From positions 1 to 57,881 of the IMG/VR virus record IMGVR_UViG_3300012002_000216: DNA of 57,881 bases. One strand, written 5' to 3'. The translations under genes and the position numbers were made by a program. How positions within the stretch are numbered: the first letter of the stretch is position 1; every line of letters starts with the position of its first letter. This DNA comes from a virus. This document shows positions 9,065-17,347 of this stretch, piece after piece. Under the pieces are notes generated by a model. That model ran no database searches, was not told the DNA's origin, and saw only the letters and a list, made by a program, of their open reading frames with translations.

Positions 9065-9637
9065 TTAGTTTGCTTCTGCAGGGCTCTTTGGTTCCATTTT
9101 GTTGAGTAGCTCGCTATTGCGAAAGAAATAGTCGGCAGCTGACTCTAATGTATACTTACCACTACGATAGTTCTTGAGGAAGAATACACATGATTTGTGC
9201 ATCTTATAGCGATATTGTTCTTCAGTTTCCTCATCAATCAAAATAAATACATCACGCCACACAATAACGCGATCGATGCGCCACATCTTTTTATGTTGCT
9301 CGACCTTGGTAGTAGGTAGTTCATCTGCTGGGGTTCCTCGCTCAAGTAAAGCAGCTTGTTCTTCAGGTGTAAGTGGAACTTCTTCTTCAATCACTTGGAC
9401 AAGTCTCGGATAATGATTCTGTACAAGAACTTGCTTTATATTATGAATAAAGGACTTTACTGGTATAGTGAAGTCCCATGGGAAATCATATGATTGTCCA
9501 CTATTGGTATGAACTACTGTGACGCCATTGTCTGATGTCACAAAGGAAAGTAATACTGGTGCTTTCTCACAGAAATTAGAAAGCTTTTTGATTAGTTCTG
9601 CTTTATATCGTTCACTGTCAATTTTTTCATGTAGCAT
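9065..9637 (-). CDS. Hypothetical protein
   Basis: 190 residues, soluble, unrecognised. N-terminal helix, then beta-rich VVHTNSGQSYDFPWDF, a Glu-rich linker (about 97-125) and a basic beta segment ending in helices. SD AGGAG precedes the ATG. Upstream neighbour in the minus-strand run of small genes. Confidence 0.6.
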   Translation of the reverse strand: MLHEKIDSERYKAELIKKLSNFCEKAPVLLSFVTSDNGVTVVHTNSGQSYDFPWDFTIPVKSFIHNIKQVLVQNHYPRLVQVIEEEVPLTPEEQAALLERGTPADELPTTKVEQHKKMWRIDRVIVWRDVFILIDEETEEQYRYKMHKSCVFFLKNYRSGKYTLESAADYFFRNSELLNKMEPKSPAEAN

Positions 9638-9661
9638 TTTATGCTCCTTGATTGCTATAGC

Positions 9662-9988
9662 TTAGCTGTTGATAATTGGAAACGGAAACGCATCTTCCAT
9701 ACCTTGTAGATATGCATGCGCAAATGCGTCGACAAGTTCGTAGAATGCATCCATTTCGCGGATATAGTCGTCGACGTCCATATCCTCTTCGCGCGCTTCT
9801 GCTTCTACGTCAATGTTCATAGAGCGAAGCTTTGTTCGAATGACATGCTCAGCAGTATCCATGAATCTATCAGTAATAGAATCGCCTTGCTGTCGACCAG
9901 TTGTTTCGAAACGTTCGCGTGCTTGAACGGTGTCTTCAGGTGTAAGTCTTAACATCTGATCTGGGTCAAATAGTTCGTTTTGTGCCAT
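9662..9988 (-). CDS. Small acidic hypothetical protein
   Basis: 108 residues, strongly acidic and helical (AEAREEDMDVDDYIREMDAF), no known motif. SD AGGAT before the ATG. One of four small acidic genes in a row (9662-10778) after the primase. Confidence 0.6.
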   Translation of the reverse strand: MAQNELFDPDQMLRLTPEDTVQARERFETTGRQQGDSITDRFMDTAEHVIRTKLRSMNIDVEAEAREEDMDVDDYIREMDAFYELVDAFAHAYLQGMEDAFPFPIINS

Positions 9989-10000
9989 TGGTTATATCCT

Positions 10001-10180
10001 CTACTCCATTATTTCTGGGAATCGACTGAGTAGATCTTCGGCAAGTTCATCAAATGCCTCATTTCCTTCGTCTCTATCCCATTCGTAATCATCAAGAAAT
10101 TCTACAACCCATTCAACGAGGGTATCCTCTTTGGATTTTAGGAATCGTCTCCAGTCATCGTTCCGTATGACATCATCCAT
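10001..10180 (-). CDS. Small acidic hypothetical protein
   Basis: 59 residues starting at the ATG at 10180, supported by AAGGAAAA upstream; a longer form would overlap the neighbouring gene. Sequence is Trp/Asp/Glu rich (TLVEWVVEFLDDYEWDRDEG). Function unknown. TAG stop. Confidence 0.55.
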   Translation of the reverse strand: MDDVIRNDDWRRFLKSKEDTLVEWVVEFLDDYEWDRDEGNEAFDELAEDLLSRFPEIME

Positions 10181-10190
10181 AATATTTTCC

Positions 10191-10487
10191 TTAAAACGGT
10201 AAAAGCATAAAGTGAAGAGCATCCTCATCACCAGACTGCGCTGCTTCACGTATTTTACTGACCCACGCATGAGTTACATCACTAACAGTCTCCATCAGTA
10301 AATCTTGCGCATCATCATCTTCTGGGTCATCTAGATTTACACCTTGCTCTTTTGCATCCTTGATAACGGCCTCTGTGAGGTGGTTAAAAATCTCATCTGG
10401 TAGTTTTCGTTGAACTTGCTCAACAATATCATCTACCTGCGGAACGTAGCCTGTTCCGTATCCAAAAAGATCGTCTTGCTCTGGCAT
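10191..10487 (-). CDS. Small acidic hypothetical protein
   Basis: 98 residues, helical, with an Asp-rich stretch (LDDPEDDDAQDLL). SD AGGAAT. An ACTAATTA element lies 47 nt upstream, inside the preceding gene. Confidence 0.6.
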   Translation of the reverse strand: MPEQDDLFGYGTGYVPQVDDIVEQVQRKLPDEIFNHLTEAVIKDAKEQGVNLDDPEDDDAQDLLMETVSDVTHAWVSKIREAAQSGDEDALHFMLLPF

Positions 10488-10490
10488 ACT

Positions 10491-10778
10491 CTATTCCTCG
10501 CTATCCTCGGCTTGAAAATGTTCATCTACTGCTGTAATTAGTGTGTAGTAATCCTCATCTTCAGCATTGAGTGTTTGTTGACGAAGAGCTTTGTACCGTC
10601 GGTACGCTTCTGATATCTGTGTCTTTGTCGTCTCGAGATCATCAGCAAACTCTTTCAAGCGCGCCTTAGCGTCTTTCGATATTTCATTTGCTTGAGAGCG
10701 AAGATCAGCTGCCTGCTGTTCCGACTCATATACCGATTCAAAATTACCAATCACTTCTTCTTGTGTGATCTGTCGCAT
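10491..10778 (-). CDS. Small helical hypothetical protein
   Basis: 95 residues from the ATG at 10778, chosen because AAAGGAGA lies just upstream. Predicted coiled coil over most of its length (RLKEFADDLETTKTQISEAY), acidic C-terminus. Function unknown. TAG stop. Confidence 0.6.
   Translation of the reverse strand: MRQITQEEVIGNFESVYESEQQAADLRSQANEISKDAKARLKEFADDLETTKTQISEAYRRYKALRQQTLNAEDEDYYTLITAVDEHFQAEDSEE
10535..10542 (-). promoter_or_regulatory. ACTAATTA element inside a coding region
   Basis: Minus-strand copy inside the 10491-10778 gene, 47 nt before the next start codon at 10487. The least certain copy because it lies in coding sequence. Confidence 0.4.
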
Positions 10779-10819
10779 ATTATCTCCTTTGCATATTATC
10801 GGGCCGTAGCCCATTACGT

Positions 10820-10827
10820 CTAATTAG
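10820..10827 (-). promoter_or_regulatory. ACTAATTA element overlapping primase stop
   Basis: Minus-strand copy; the TAA of the element is the primase stop codon. The next start (10778) is 41 nt downstream. Confidence 0.6.
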
Positions 10828-11858
10828 TGGAATACTCGTCTTGAACTAGGAACTGGATTTCTTCCCCAGCCTCTGCGTCGTAAGTTTTCAACAGTTGTAC
10901 GTAGCACGGTCGGTATGTCCCCAATATCTTTTATATCTTGTAGACGCGGTACGTCCAATATTTCGAAGGGTCTGTCTAACTCTTCTATCAATTTGCGCGT
11001 GGTATTACGTCCTGCTTTATCATTATCTGGTATTAGAACAAGATGGTCGTATTGGTTCAAAAGCCACAGTTGTCTACGTGTTACTTGAGCACCAAAGATC
11101 GCAGTACTGTTAGCAAAGTAAGGATCAGTCCGCAATACTGCTAGATCAAATAATCCTTCTACTACATAGAGTGGTTTTTCTGGATTTATATTATCTAGAT
11201 CATAAAGCGTATTGACCGAAGAGTCTTTCGGGTATAAAACCTTTCTCGATTGATTCCCGGTAACGTCTCGACCCTCTACTGATATTAGATTACCGTTATC
11301 GTAGATAGGTATAAGAAGCCTCTTGCGATAAACAGTCCCGTTTATGCGACCAGATTCCATATAGGCCATTTGCATACTATCTGCTACATCAAACGTAACA
11401 CCTCTACGTCGTAGGTAGCGAACGGCATCTGCCGATTCACGAACATTGACGACAGGACTTTGAATGGTGATGGATATCTCACGATCTAACTTAGAGTGGT
11501 CTTCTGCTTCAGGCGCATACGCAGTATGCTTAGCAAATCGAGAAAATTCATCAGTAGGAATATTAAGATCTTTATAGAGACTATTACCTGTAAGATCATG
11601 ATATAGAGATGCAATGGTACCCTTAGCACCACACGAGAAGCAATTATATACTCCTTTCTCTACATGTACAAACATTGAGGGGTTTTTATCTTCATGAAAT
11701 GGGCAATGACATGGAACATCCCCAGACCAGTTACCCTCACTCCACGCTGATCTGATCTGCAGTCGCTTCATTGCTTCTCGTGTCATTTCTTCTGTAGACA
11801 GTTCAGGGGAAGCAAGAGGTGCAGCCATAAGGATATTGCCAAACTTAAATGCGTCCAT
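10824..11858 (-). CDS. DnaG-type DNA primase
   Basis: 344 residues. N-terminal CHC2 zinc-binding domain with ligands C52, H55, C73 and C76 (CPFH...CFSC), then the primase core with a Toprim domain: catalytic Glu in YVVEGLFDL near 232 and the DND metal motif in LIPDNDKAG near 280. It synthesises RNA primers for lagging-strand replication. The protein is about half the length of cellular DnaG and lacks the C-terminal helicase-binding domain, as in many phage primases; no helicase is visible in the window. SD AAGGAG before the ATG at 11858. Confidence 0.9.
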   Translation of the reverse strand: MDAFKFGNILMAAPLASPELSTEEMTREAMKRLQIRSAWSEGNWSGDVPCHCPFHEDKNPSMFVHVEKGVYNCFSCGAKGTIASLYHDLTGNSLYKDLNIPTDEFSRFAKHTAYAPEAEDHSKLDREISITIQSPVVNVRESADAVRYLRRRGVTFDVADSMQMAYMESGRINGTVYRKRLLIPIYDNGNLISVEGRDVTGNQSRKVLYPKDSSVNTLYDLDNINPEKPLYVVEGLFDLAVLRTDPYFANSTAIFGAQVTRRQLWLLNQYDHLVLIPDNDKAGRNTTRKLIEELDRPFEILDVPRLQDIKDIGDIPTVLRTTVENLRRRGWGRNPVPSSRRVFH

Positions 11859-11886
11859 TTTACGCGCTCCTTAGATTGACAATATA

Positions 11887-12363
11887 CTATCTCTTTCTAT
11901 GCTTCTTCCCGTTCGGAAAAATCGAGACACCGCGGCGCTTATCGCGTGAGATATCCTCTTCTTGTGGATCTTCAAAAAACGGAAGGTCAAGTTCAGCATG
12001 CGCAAGATGCTCGGCTGGATTTACTGTATCTCCCTCGCGTTCACGTTCCTTTTGTGGTGTATGATATTGTGAGTCACGATTCATGATCTCTCTAATATTT
12101 CGAATATCGTCATCACCAGATATCGCGACTCGTGAGATTGCAGAATTTTGTCTATCTAACACCCAGAATGTACCATATGTACTGAGCGTCTCTCGCACTG
12201 CATACTCTATTTGATACCCAACAGTCTCTACGATAAGATCTATAAATGCTTGGTGCTTCATTACCACCAACGAATTATCACCATCGATATATAGTCGCAC
12301 ATTCTCTCGTTGTGGATTAGATGCATATATAAGAAAATAAAAATGCTTGTAAGCCTGATCCAT
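11887..12363 (-). CDS. Hypothetical protein
   Basis: 158 residues. The first about 90 residues look like a compact alpha/beta domain (YFLIYASNPQRENVRLYIDG); the rest is charged and probably disordered, ending in basic GKKHRKR. Not recognised. It is the first gene of the minus-strand primase group, behind a 130-nt leader with a strong inverted repeat (12443-12459). TAG stop. Confidence 0.6.
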   Translation of the reverse strand: MDQAYKHFYFLIYASNPQRENVRLYIDGDNSLVVMKHQAFIDLIVETVGYQIEYAVRETLSTYGTFWVLDRQNSAISRVAISGDDDIRNIREIMNRDSQYHTPQKEREREGDTVNPAEHLAHAELDLPFFEDPQEEDISRDKRRGVSIFPNGKKHRKR

Positions 12364-12442
12364 GATATCCCCTGTAGTGAGTGGCGAAGCCTATTCTTCC
12401 ATATTCTTATATTAAAGTAGTAGTCTTGTATACCGTACGACA

Positions 12443-12459
12443 TTCTCAGTATCTGAGAA
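12443..12459. repeat. Inverted repeat in a long leader
   Basis: TTCTCAG-TAT-CTGAGAA, a perfect 7-bp inverted repeat with a 3-nt loop, between the ACTAATTA element at 12499 and the gene starting at 12363. Could be an operator or an RNA hairpin. Confidence 0.5.
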
Positions 12460-12498
12460 ACTCACAAACTGGTAGAATACGCACTAAGCTTCTTTGAA

Positions 12499-12506
12499 TA
12501 ATTAGT
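12499..12506 (-). promoter_or_regulatory. ACTAATTA element, distant from its gene
   Basis: Minus-strand copy, 135 nt upstream of the start at 12363, the longest spacing seen. Confidence 0.5.
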
Positions 12507-12555
12507 GTGGATATGTAGTAGCTAGCGTTATATTGAGGGTATGGAGGTGTGATAC

Positions 12556-14649
12556 ATGGGATTCGCATTTGGTGGCTTGAGTGTTCAAGCTTCAAAAAAG
12601 ACACTTCAAGCAGACTTGATAGATGAGCCGTTGCTTATCGAACATACGACGGATAGCTCTAAGCATCCATACTTTCTAATCTTGCTTGATGAATACTACT
12701 CTCCCCAGAAGCTCAAGAAAATAGAGAAACTTCTTAAATTGAATGGTATTGCAAACTACCGTGCAGTTGTCTCTGTCAATGTCAATATCAAAAAAGATGA
12801 TCTAAAGGACGGAATCGGTCAGCATTATCGAACGAATCAATCGCGATGGAAGCAGTATGTAGAAGGAGCGAAAGCAGTGATCGCGGTGGGTCCAGCCTTG
12901 TACTCGATCAACCAATCGACCGACATACTAGTGGATCATTTTCGTGATATTGTCTTTAACAAATCGTACTATTGGTCGCCAGATACGGGAACCTACGTGT
13001 TTCCGGTTGATAGCTTTAACGATATTTTTGTGCCATTAGCACAAAAGAATACAGGAATGTTCCAGCCATCGCAACCTGCTCCAGTTACTGACGCCCCAGC
13101 GAATACATATCGTACGCATTTCACGGAGTATCAATTGGGGTTGGCACAGAAGCTTCAGCTTACTAAGCAGCGTAAAATTGAGCCTGAGCTTGTCAAGATT
13201 GAAACCACTGAAGACTTCCTGATTGTTTGTAGAAATCATCATGGGGCAGAGAAGATGGCTTGGGACTTAGAGACTAGTGGCTTCGATTTTATGACCGATC
13301 GCATTGGCTGTATTACGATGTCCTTTGATGGTAGAACAGGGTATTATGTTCCTTGGGAAATTGTAGATAGAGCGGCATTGAACGATTTATTGGCATCAGT
13401 GGGAACGCAAATTGGAGCGAACCTAAAGTTTGATGTTCGCTTTCTGTGGCGTAACGGAATACCAGCAGCGCATATTGATACCGATACAGTTCAGCTTGGC
13501 CATGTGCTGAATGAGCAACGATCCAACAGTCTAAAAGCACATGCATTCTTCTATACGCAATATGGTGGGTATGACAGAGACCTAGATCGTTACATCGAAA
13601 AAACTGGTATCGATGACTATACAGCGATCCCTGAGCATATAATGATTCATTATGCAGCGATGGATGCGGTAGTCACATGGCTGGTGCATGAAGCATTACA
13701 GCGTCAACTAGATTGGGTGGATACGCAATATCCGAACGAGAAGATGCTAGATTGGACTATGCGTCGGTATTATGAAGAAGTGATGATGCCAGCGGTAAAT
13801 ACGTTTGCTGAAATTGAGTATCGTGGGGTATATACCGATAAAGAGCATCTTGCAAATTCACGTGAGTATATCCAATCTGAAATCAGTCGTATTGAAAATG
13901 AATTGCGCGCCCTTTGGGGTGTGGATGATTCGTTCGATTTTAACTCTACTAAGCGTTTGGGTGAACTATTTGAGCAACTGGGTTGGGAGGATCTGGGGCG
14001 ATCCAAGACAGATGTATACCAGACCTCTGACGCGCATCTCTCTAAGTGGGCAAAGATGGGCCATGAGGGTGTAGCTGAGTTTCAGCGACTACGATCCCTT
14101 AAAACAATTCTTGGAACATTCATTTCAGCTACTGAAGATTCAAAGAAGGGGTGGGCTCAATATCTACGAGAGCATGAAGAAGATGAATCGCACAGGATGC
14201 ATCCAACCTTCAATGTGATGAGAACTGAGTCGGGAAGATGTAGGTGTTCGAACCCGAATATGCAAAATGTCCCGTCTCATGGAGAGTTTGCAAAGCTTGT
14301 GAAGTCATGTATTACGACTCCTGATCCGTCTGACTACTACCTCTCAACTGTTGACTATGCATCGCTACAGATTCGGCTTGCAGCTATTGATACTAATCTG
14401 AATGAAGACGGTCGCGATCAAGCGTTATATAACGTCTATACAGACCCTAAGATGGGCGGAGACATGCATAGTCGAACAGCGTATGGGGTATTTGCTCATG
14501 GTCGGGACTTCAGCTTAGATGTGGTAGAAGTGGAAGACAGCAAAACTGGGAAACAGCACACATTCTATGCAGACGAGTGGATACAGACAGAGCGAGGCAG
14601 TATTCAAGCCAAAGCTCTAATGGAAGATGACGTACTACTAATTGAATGA
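12556..14649 (+). CDS. polA: Family A DNA polymerase, N-terminal part only
   Basis: 697 residues. Residues about 1-180 resemble the UDG-fold leader of some phage polymerases. The 3'-5' exonuclease motifs are intact: DLET near 237, NLKFD near 289 and YAAMD near 365. The polymerase domain begins near 400 and reaches motif A (DYASLQIRLA near 600) and the DMHSRTA segment near 637. It then stops after 55 more residues, before motif B (KxxNFGxxYG) and motif C (HDE), neither of which occurs elsewhere in the window. The final 30 residues are a small beta-type segment ending DDVLLIE. Either the rest is a separate gene outside the window or the polymerase is inactive. SD GGAGG before the ATG. An ACTAATTG element covers codons near the end. 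Confidence 0.85.
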   Translation: MGFAFGGLSVQASKKTLQADLIDEPLLIEHTTDSSKHPYFLILLDEYYSPQKLKKIEKLLKLNGIANYRAVVSVNVNIKKDDLKDGIGQHYRTNQSRWKQYVEGAKAVIAVGPALYSINQSTDILVDHFRDIVFNKSYYWSPDTGTYVFPVDSFNDIFVPLAQKNTGMFQPSQPAPVTDAPANTYRTHFTEYQLGLAQKLQLTKQRKIEPELVKIETTEDFLIVCRNHHGAEKMAWDLETSGFDFMTDRIGCITMSFDGRTGYYVPWEIVDRAALNDLLASVGTQIGANLKFDVRFLWRNGIPAAHIDTDTVQLGHVLNEQRSNSLKAHAFFYTQYGGYDRDLDRYIEKTGIDDYTAIPEHIMIHYAAMDAVVTWLVHEALQRQLDWVDTQYPNEKMLDWTMRRYYEEVMMPAVNTFAEIEYRGVYTDKEHLANSREYIQSEISRIENELRALWGVDDSFDFNSTKRLGELFEQLGWEDLGRSKTDVYQTSDAHLSKWAKMGHEGVAEFQRLRSLKTILGTFISATEDSKKGWAQYLREHEEDESHRMHPTFNVMRTESGRCRCSNPNMQNVPSHGEFAKLVKSCITTPDPSDYYLSTVDYASLQIRLAAIDTNLNEDGRDQALYNVYTDPKMGGDMHSRTAYGVFAHGRDFSLDVVEVEDSKTGKQHTFYADEWIQTERGSIQAKALMEDDVLLIE
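14637..14644 (+). promoter_or_regulatory. ACTAATTG element in the polymerase 3' end
   Basis: Copy of the recurrent element 20 nt before the receiver-domain gene at 14665; it encodes part of the last residues of the polymerase. Confidence 0.55.
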
Positions 14650-14664
14650 GGTATAAATTGTATA

Positions 14665-15060
14665 ATGGAAGAAAAACAAGTTCTACTTGTAGATGACTCC
14701 ATCTCTCTTCATACGATGATTGAGATGTTTCTACGACAAAATGACAATCCTCATTACCAGCTATTCTCTGTTGTATCTGCACATGAGATGTTCTCGTACC
14801 TAGATCAACAAGCGATTAGTATAGTCTTGCTCGATATCGGATTATCAGACGGAAATGGGCTGCTATTGACCAAAACGATCAAGCAAACACATCCAGAGAT
14901 TGCGGTTGTTATTATAACGGCGAAGCTGGGAGATGAGCACGCGCAAGCGGCGCTTGAAGCTGGAGCCACAGACTTTCTTTCGAAGCCGTTTGATGGACAG
15001 AGTCTGCTTCAATGCCTTAATAGAATATCCTCATCACATAATACACCATCGAGGATATAA
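14665..15060 (+). CDS. CheY-like single-domain response regulator
   Basis: 131 residues, the length of a lone receiver domain. Key residues are all present: acidic pair D10-D11, phospho-acceptor D57 in VLLDIGLSDGNG, T85 in VIITA and K107 in LSKPF. No output domain. It overlaps the diguanylate cyclase by one base (TAATG), so the two are coupled and probably work together: phosphorylation by a host kinase could control the cyclase (inference). No histidine kinase is in the window. Such genes are rarely seen in phages. Confidence 0.9.
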   Translation: MEEKQVLLVDDSISLHTMIEMFLRQNDNPHYQLFSVVSAHEMFSYLDQQAISIVLLDIGLSDGNGLLLTKTIKQTHPEIAVVIITAKLGDEHAQAALEAGATDFLSKPFDGQSLLQCLNRISSSHNTPSRI

Positions 15061-16232
15061 TGGGTGTGTCATCCTTACATGAGTCCTCTTCGATAAAACT
15101 AGAACAACATCTGTTTTTAGTTGGCGCACTGTTTTACCCATTGTGGAGTCTTTTTCTAGCGATAGCAGTACCTACAGCGTATGATATAGCTAGCGGTAGA
15201 ATCGCAGTGGGGGTTTTTGGTCTTTGTTTATTACTATTAACCTATCGATTTGAGTGGGCACACCAAAGAACAGCTCTACTCAAATATCTATATGTATACG
15301 TAGGTACTGCGCAATTTGCTTCGCTCATCTATTTATCAAATGGATCAACAATCTACGCAATAGGAAACATTATTTTTAGCGCTGCGGTTTCAATGCTCTT
15401 CACGAAACCTCGCCCGTATGCTATATTTACTACGTATTGGATCCTCTTAAACATACTTGCAATCAGCCATACACCGATGTCACCTGATCATGTAGCGATG
15501 GTGTTTGGTGGTATACTTACGACACACTTTGTTATAGGCTATCTGCTTTATTCTAGAACAAAAGCCTTAATGCAGGTGGTAGAGCAACAAACTCGTGCAG
15601 ATGCACTACAGCGACAGATTTTAACACAAGAGTTGGAAAAGGCGAAAGAGTCCGCCGAAATGCTACGCAAAAGAGCCTATTACGATTTTCTGACTGGTCT
15701 AGCGAATCGCGCGATGTTTAGGGATACACTAAATCGTCAATTCGCAGCTGCTAGACGTACAGGATCTACCCTTGGCATTTTATTTATTGATCTAGATGGT
15801 TTCAAAGCTATAAACGATTCTCGAGGTCACGATGTTGGTGATTCATTATTGAAAGAGTTCGCCGTGCGTCTTGATCGATCATTAAGACAAGAAGATCTAG
15901 CAGCCCGAATTGGCGGTGATGAGTTTGCAGCGATACTATCAGAAATAAGTGACCCTCAGGATCCTGAGGTTATATGTAATCGCATTCTTGAAGAGGTGAG
16001 TACTCCGATCAAAGTTGGTGTGTATGAGTGTAAGATTGGAGCGAGCATTGGTCTTGCAATAACTCCACGTGCAGGTCAAGACCCAACAGAACAAATTCAT
16101 GATCCAGTAGATCTCATAAAGCAGGCTGATATCGCAATGTATGTTGCAAAGGAATCTGGAAAAAATGGATGGGTAAGCTACTCAGAAGAGCTAGCTTACT
16201 TGAATGCAAAGTCTTTCAGAAAGACTATCTAA
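15060..16232 (+). CDS. Membrane-anchored diguanylate cyclase (GGDEF)
   Basis: 390 residues. The N-terminal about 170 residues hold five to six hydrophobic segments, then a short coiled-coil signalling helix (about 178-205), then a complete GGDEF domain: DFLTGLANR, IDLDGFKAINDSRGHDVGD and the active-site GGDEF at 285-289. The inhibitory I-site RxxD (276-279) is kept with the usual 5-residue spacing. It should make cyclic di-GMP from two GTP at the inner membrane, with product feedback. No EAL domain. Raising host c-di-GMP would favour sessile, biofilm growth; the benefit to the phage is inference. Convergent overlap with the next gene at its stop. Confidence 0.92.
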   Translation: MGVSSLHESSSIKLEQHLFLVGALFYPLWSLFLAIAVPTAYDIASGRIAVGVFGLCLLLLTYRFEWAHQRTALLKYLYVYVGTAQFASLIYLSNGSTIYAIGNIIFSAAVSMLFTKPRPYAIFTTYWILLNILAISHTPMSPDHVAMVFGGILTTHFVIGYLLYSRTKALMQVVEQQTRADALQRQILTQELEKAKESAEMLRKRAYYDFLTGLANRAMFRDTLNRQFAAARRTGSTLGILFIDLDGFKAINDSRGHDVGDSLLKEFAVRLDRSLRQEDLAARIGGDEFAAILSEISDPQDPEVICNRILEEVSTPIKVGVYECKIGASIGLAITPRAGQDPTEQIHDPVDLIKQADIAMYVAKESGKNGWVSYSEELAYLNAKSFRKTI

Positions 16233-16711
16233 GCCTGAACATCGTTCAACGTCGGCGATCCATATAATCCATTCATACTTTGATCATCGATAGTCTGGCT
16301 AAGGAATACGAGAAGCTGGGACGCCTCATCTGTCATAGTAGCTATTGAGGTGTTCACATCCCCTAACAACTTACGCATTTGAGTTTGAATGAGTTCTTTT
16401 TGATCTTCCATTTCAGAGATAAGAGTACCTAGTTCAGACAGCTGGTTAGAATCTACACTCATATCTTTATTCGAGTATGCAGGAGTTGGGGAGGCTACTC
16501 CTGGAAACGTTGAAACTGCCATAGCTGGCGCTTGGTCCGAATATTTTGCCACTATATCAGCATATTTTGATTTAGCTTGTGTCAGGTCAGTAACTACTGA
16601 TTTGTATTGCTTGAGGAATTGAGAGAGGGACTCAAGTGCTTGTACTGATTCAGTATACTTGGAATCAATCTCTCCTCCAAGCTGTTGCACGATTTGTTGC
16701 GCACGATCCAT
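16229..16711 (-). CDS. Coiled-coil hypothetical protein
   Basis: 160 residues from the ATG at 16711, chosen because GGAGGG lies upstream; it follows the 16714-17271 gene by 2 nt. Largely helical with predicted coiled coils at about 15-55 and 100-140 around a Pro/Ala linker. No motif recognised. TAG stop. Confidence 0.6.
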   Translation of the reverse strand: MDRAQQIVQQLGGEIDSKYTESVQALESLSQFLKQYKSVVTDLTQAKSKYADIVAKYSDQAPAMAVSTFPGVASPTPAYSNKDMSVDSNQLSELGTLISEMEDQKELIQTQMRKLLGDVNTSIATMTDEASQLLVFLSQTIDDQSMNGLYGSPTLNDVQA

Positions 16712-16713
16712 GA

Positions 16714-17271
16714 TTATCCCTCCTTCCAATAAAGGCGTGTACCAGCAGGGTACACCTTACCTTCTATCATAGTAGGACGCTCTAATTCAACCTCATTATT
16801 TTCATCCTCATCCGTATTGAAAGCAGCTGATGGTTCCATCATCGAGCGAACTCCTGTATGCTGAGGAAAATCACCATCAGTAGACCCTTGAGGCGCTAAG
16901 GACGATGTAGTGCGGGTATGCTGTGGAAACTCCCCTGCATCCTGCTCTAAGTCTGTATGATGAACATCGCTAAATGAGTGTGTAGTTTCGGGGTCCTTAT
17001 TAGAGTATGTTTTACCAAGCTTATTAGCTAATTGAGATTTTGGATTTCCGAATCCACCATGCCGCGCAACTGGATCTGTAAACATATAGTAATCTGTGTA
17101 TACAACCGGATCGGGATGATCCGTATGATCCTGTGTAGTTGGATCAGCTTGAGTAAACTCATCAGTTTCTTCATCTTCTGGTTGGTTGATGAACTCGCGC
17201 GGATCTCTATTATTCGGTGGCATGAACTCTATGTCTTTGAAAAAACTCAAGAGATCTTTATCTTGTATCAT
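16714..17271 (-). CDS. Low-complexity acidic hypothetical protein
   Basis: 185 residues, rich in Asp, Thr, His and Pro, probably disordered, with an imperfect internal repeat (GEFPQHTRTTSS and GDFPQHTGVRSM). The last 25 residues may form a small beta motif (MIEGKVYPAGTRLYWKEG). Function unknown. Preceded by an ACTAATTA element inside a long inverted repeat. Confidence 0.6.
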   Translation of the reverse strand: MIQDKDLLSFFKDIEFMPPNNRDPREFINQPEDEETDEFTQADPTTQDHTDHPDPVVYTDYYMFTDPVARHGGFGNPKSQLANKLGKTYSNKDPETTHSFSDVHHTDLEQDAGEFPQHTRTTSSLAPQGSTDGDFPQHTGVRSMMEPSAAFNTDEDENNEVELERPTMIEGKVYPAGTRLYWKEG

Positions 17272-17281
17272 GCAGTAATCC

Positions 17282-17318
17282 CCTTTTGAACGTTATCTAA
17301 TTAGTATCGTTCAAAAGG
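17282..17318. repeat. Inverted repeat centred on an ACTAATTA element
   Basis: CCTTTTGAACG (17282-17292) and CGTTCAAAAGG (17308-17318) are perfect 11-bp inverted copies; the palindromic CTAATTAG at 17297-17304 sits exactly in the middle. Confidence 0.7.
17297..17304 (-). promoter_or_regulatory. ACTAATTA element
   Basis: Minus-strand ACTAATTAG, 25 nt before the start at 17271, flanked symmetrically by 11-bp inverted repeats. Confidence 0.6.
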
Positions 17319-17342
17319 AAAGGGTGCCGAAGCACCCTTTTT
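17319..17342 (-). terminator. Intrinsic terminator
   Basis: Perfect 9-bp stem AAAGGGTGC/GCACCCTTT with a CGAA loop. On the minus strand it lies upstream of the inverted repeat and just before the end of the 17348-18235 gene's transcript, followed by TTTCCTTTT; on the plus strand it ends in TTTTT, so it may work both ways. Confidence 0.65.
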
Positions 17343-17347
17343 GGATA

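Noticed and set aside
14470-14649. Split-intein N-fragment at the end of the polymerase
   Set aside because: The last 30 residues resemble a Hint end, but there is no Cys/Ser1 at a plausible junction and the TxxH motif is replaced by YADE. Kept only as a possibility in the polymerase finding.
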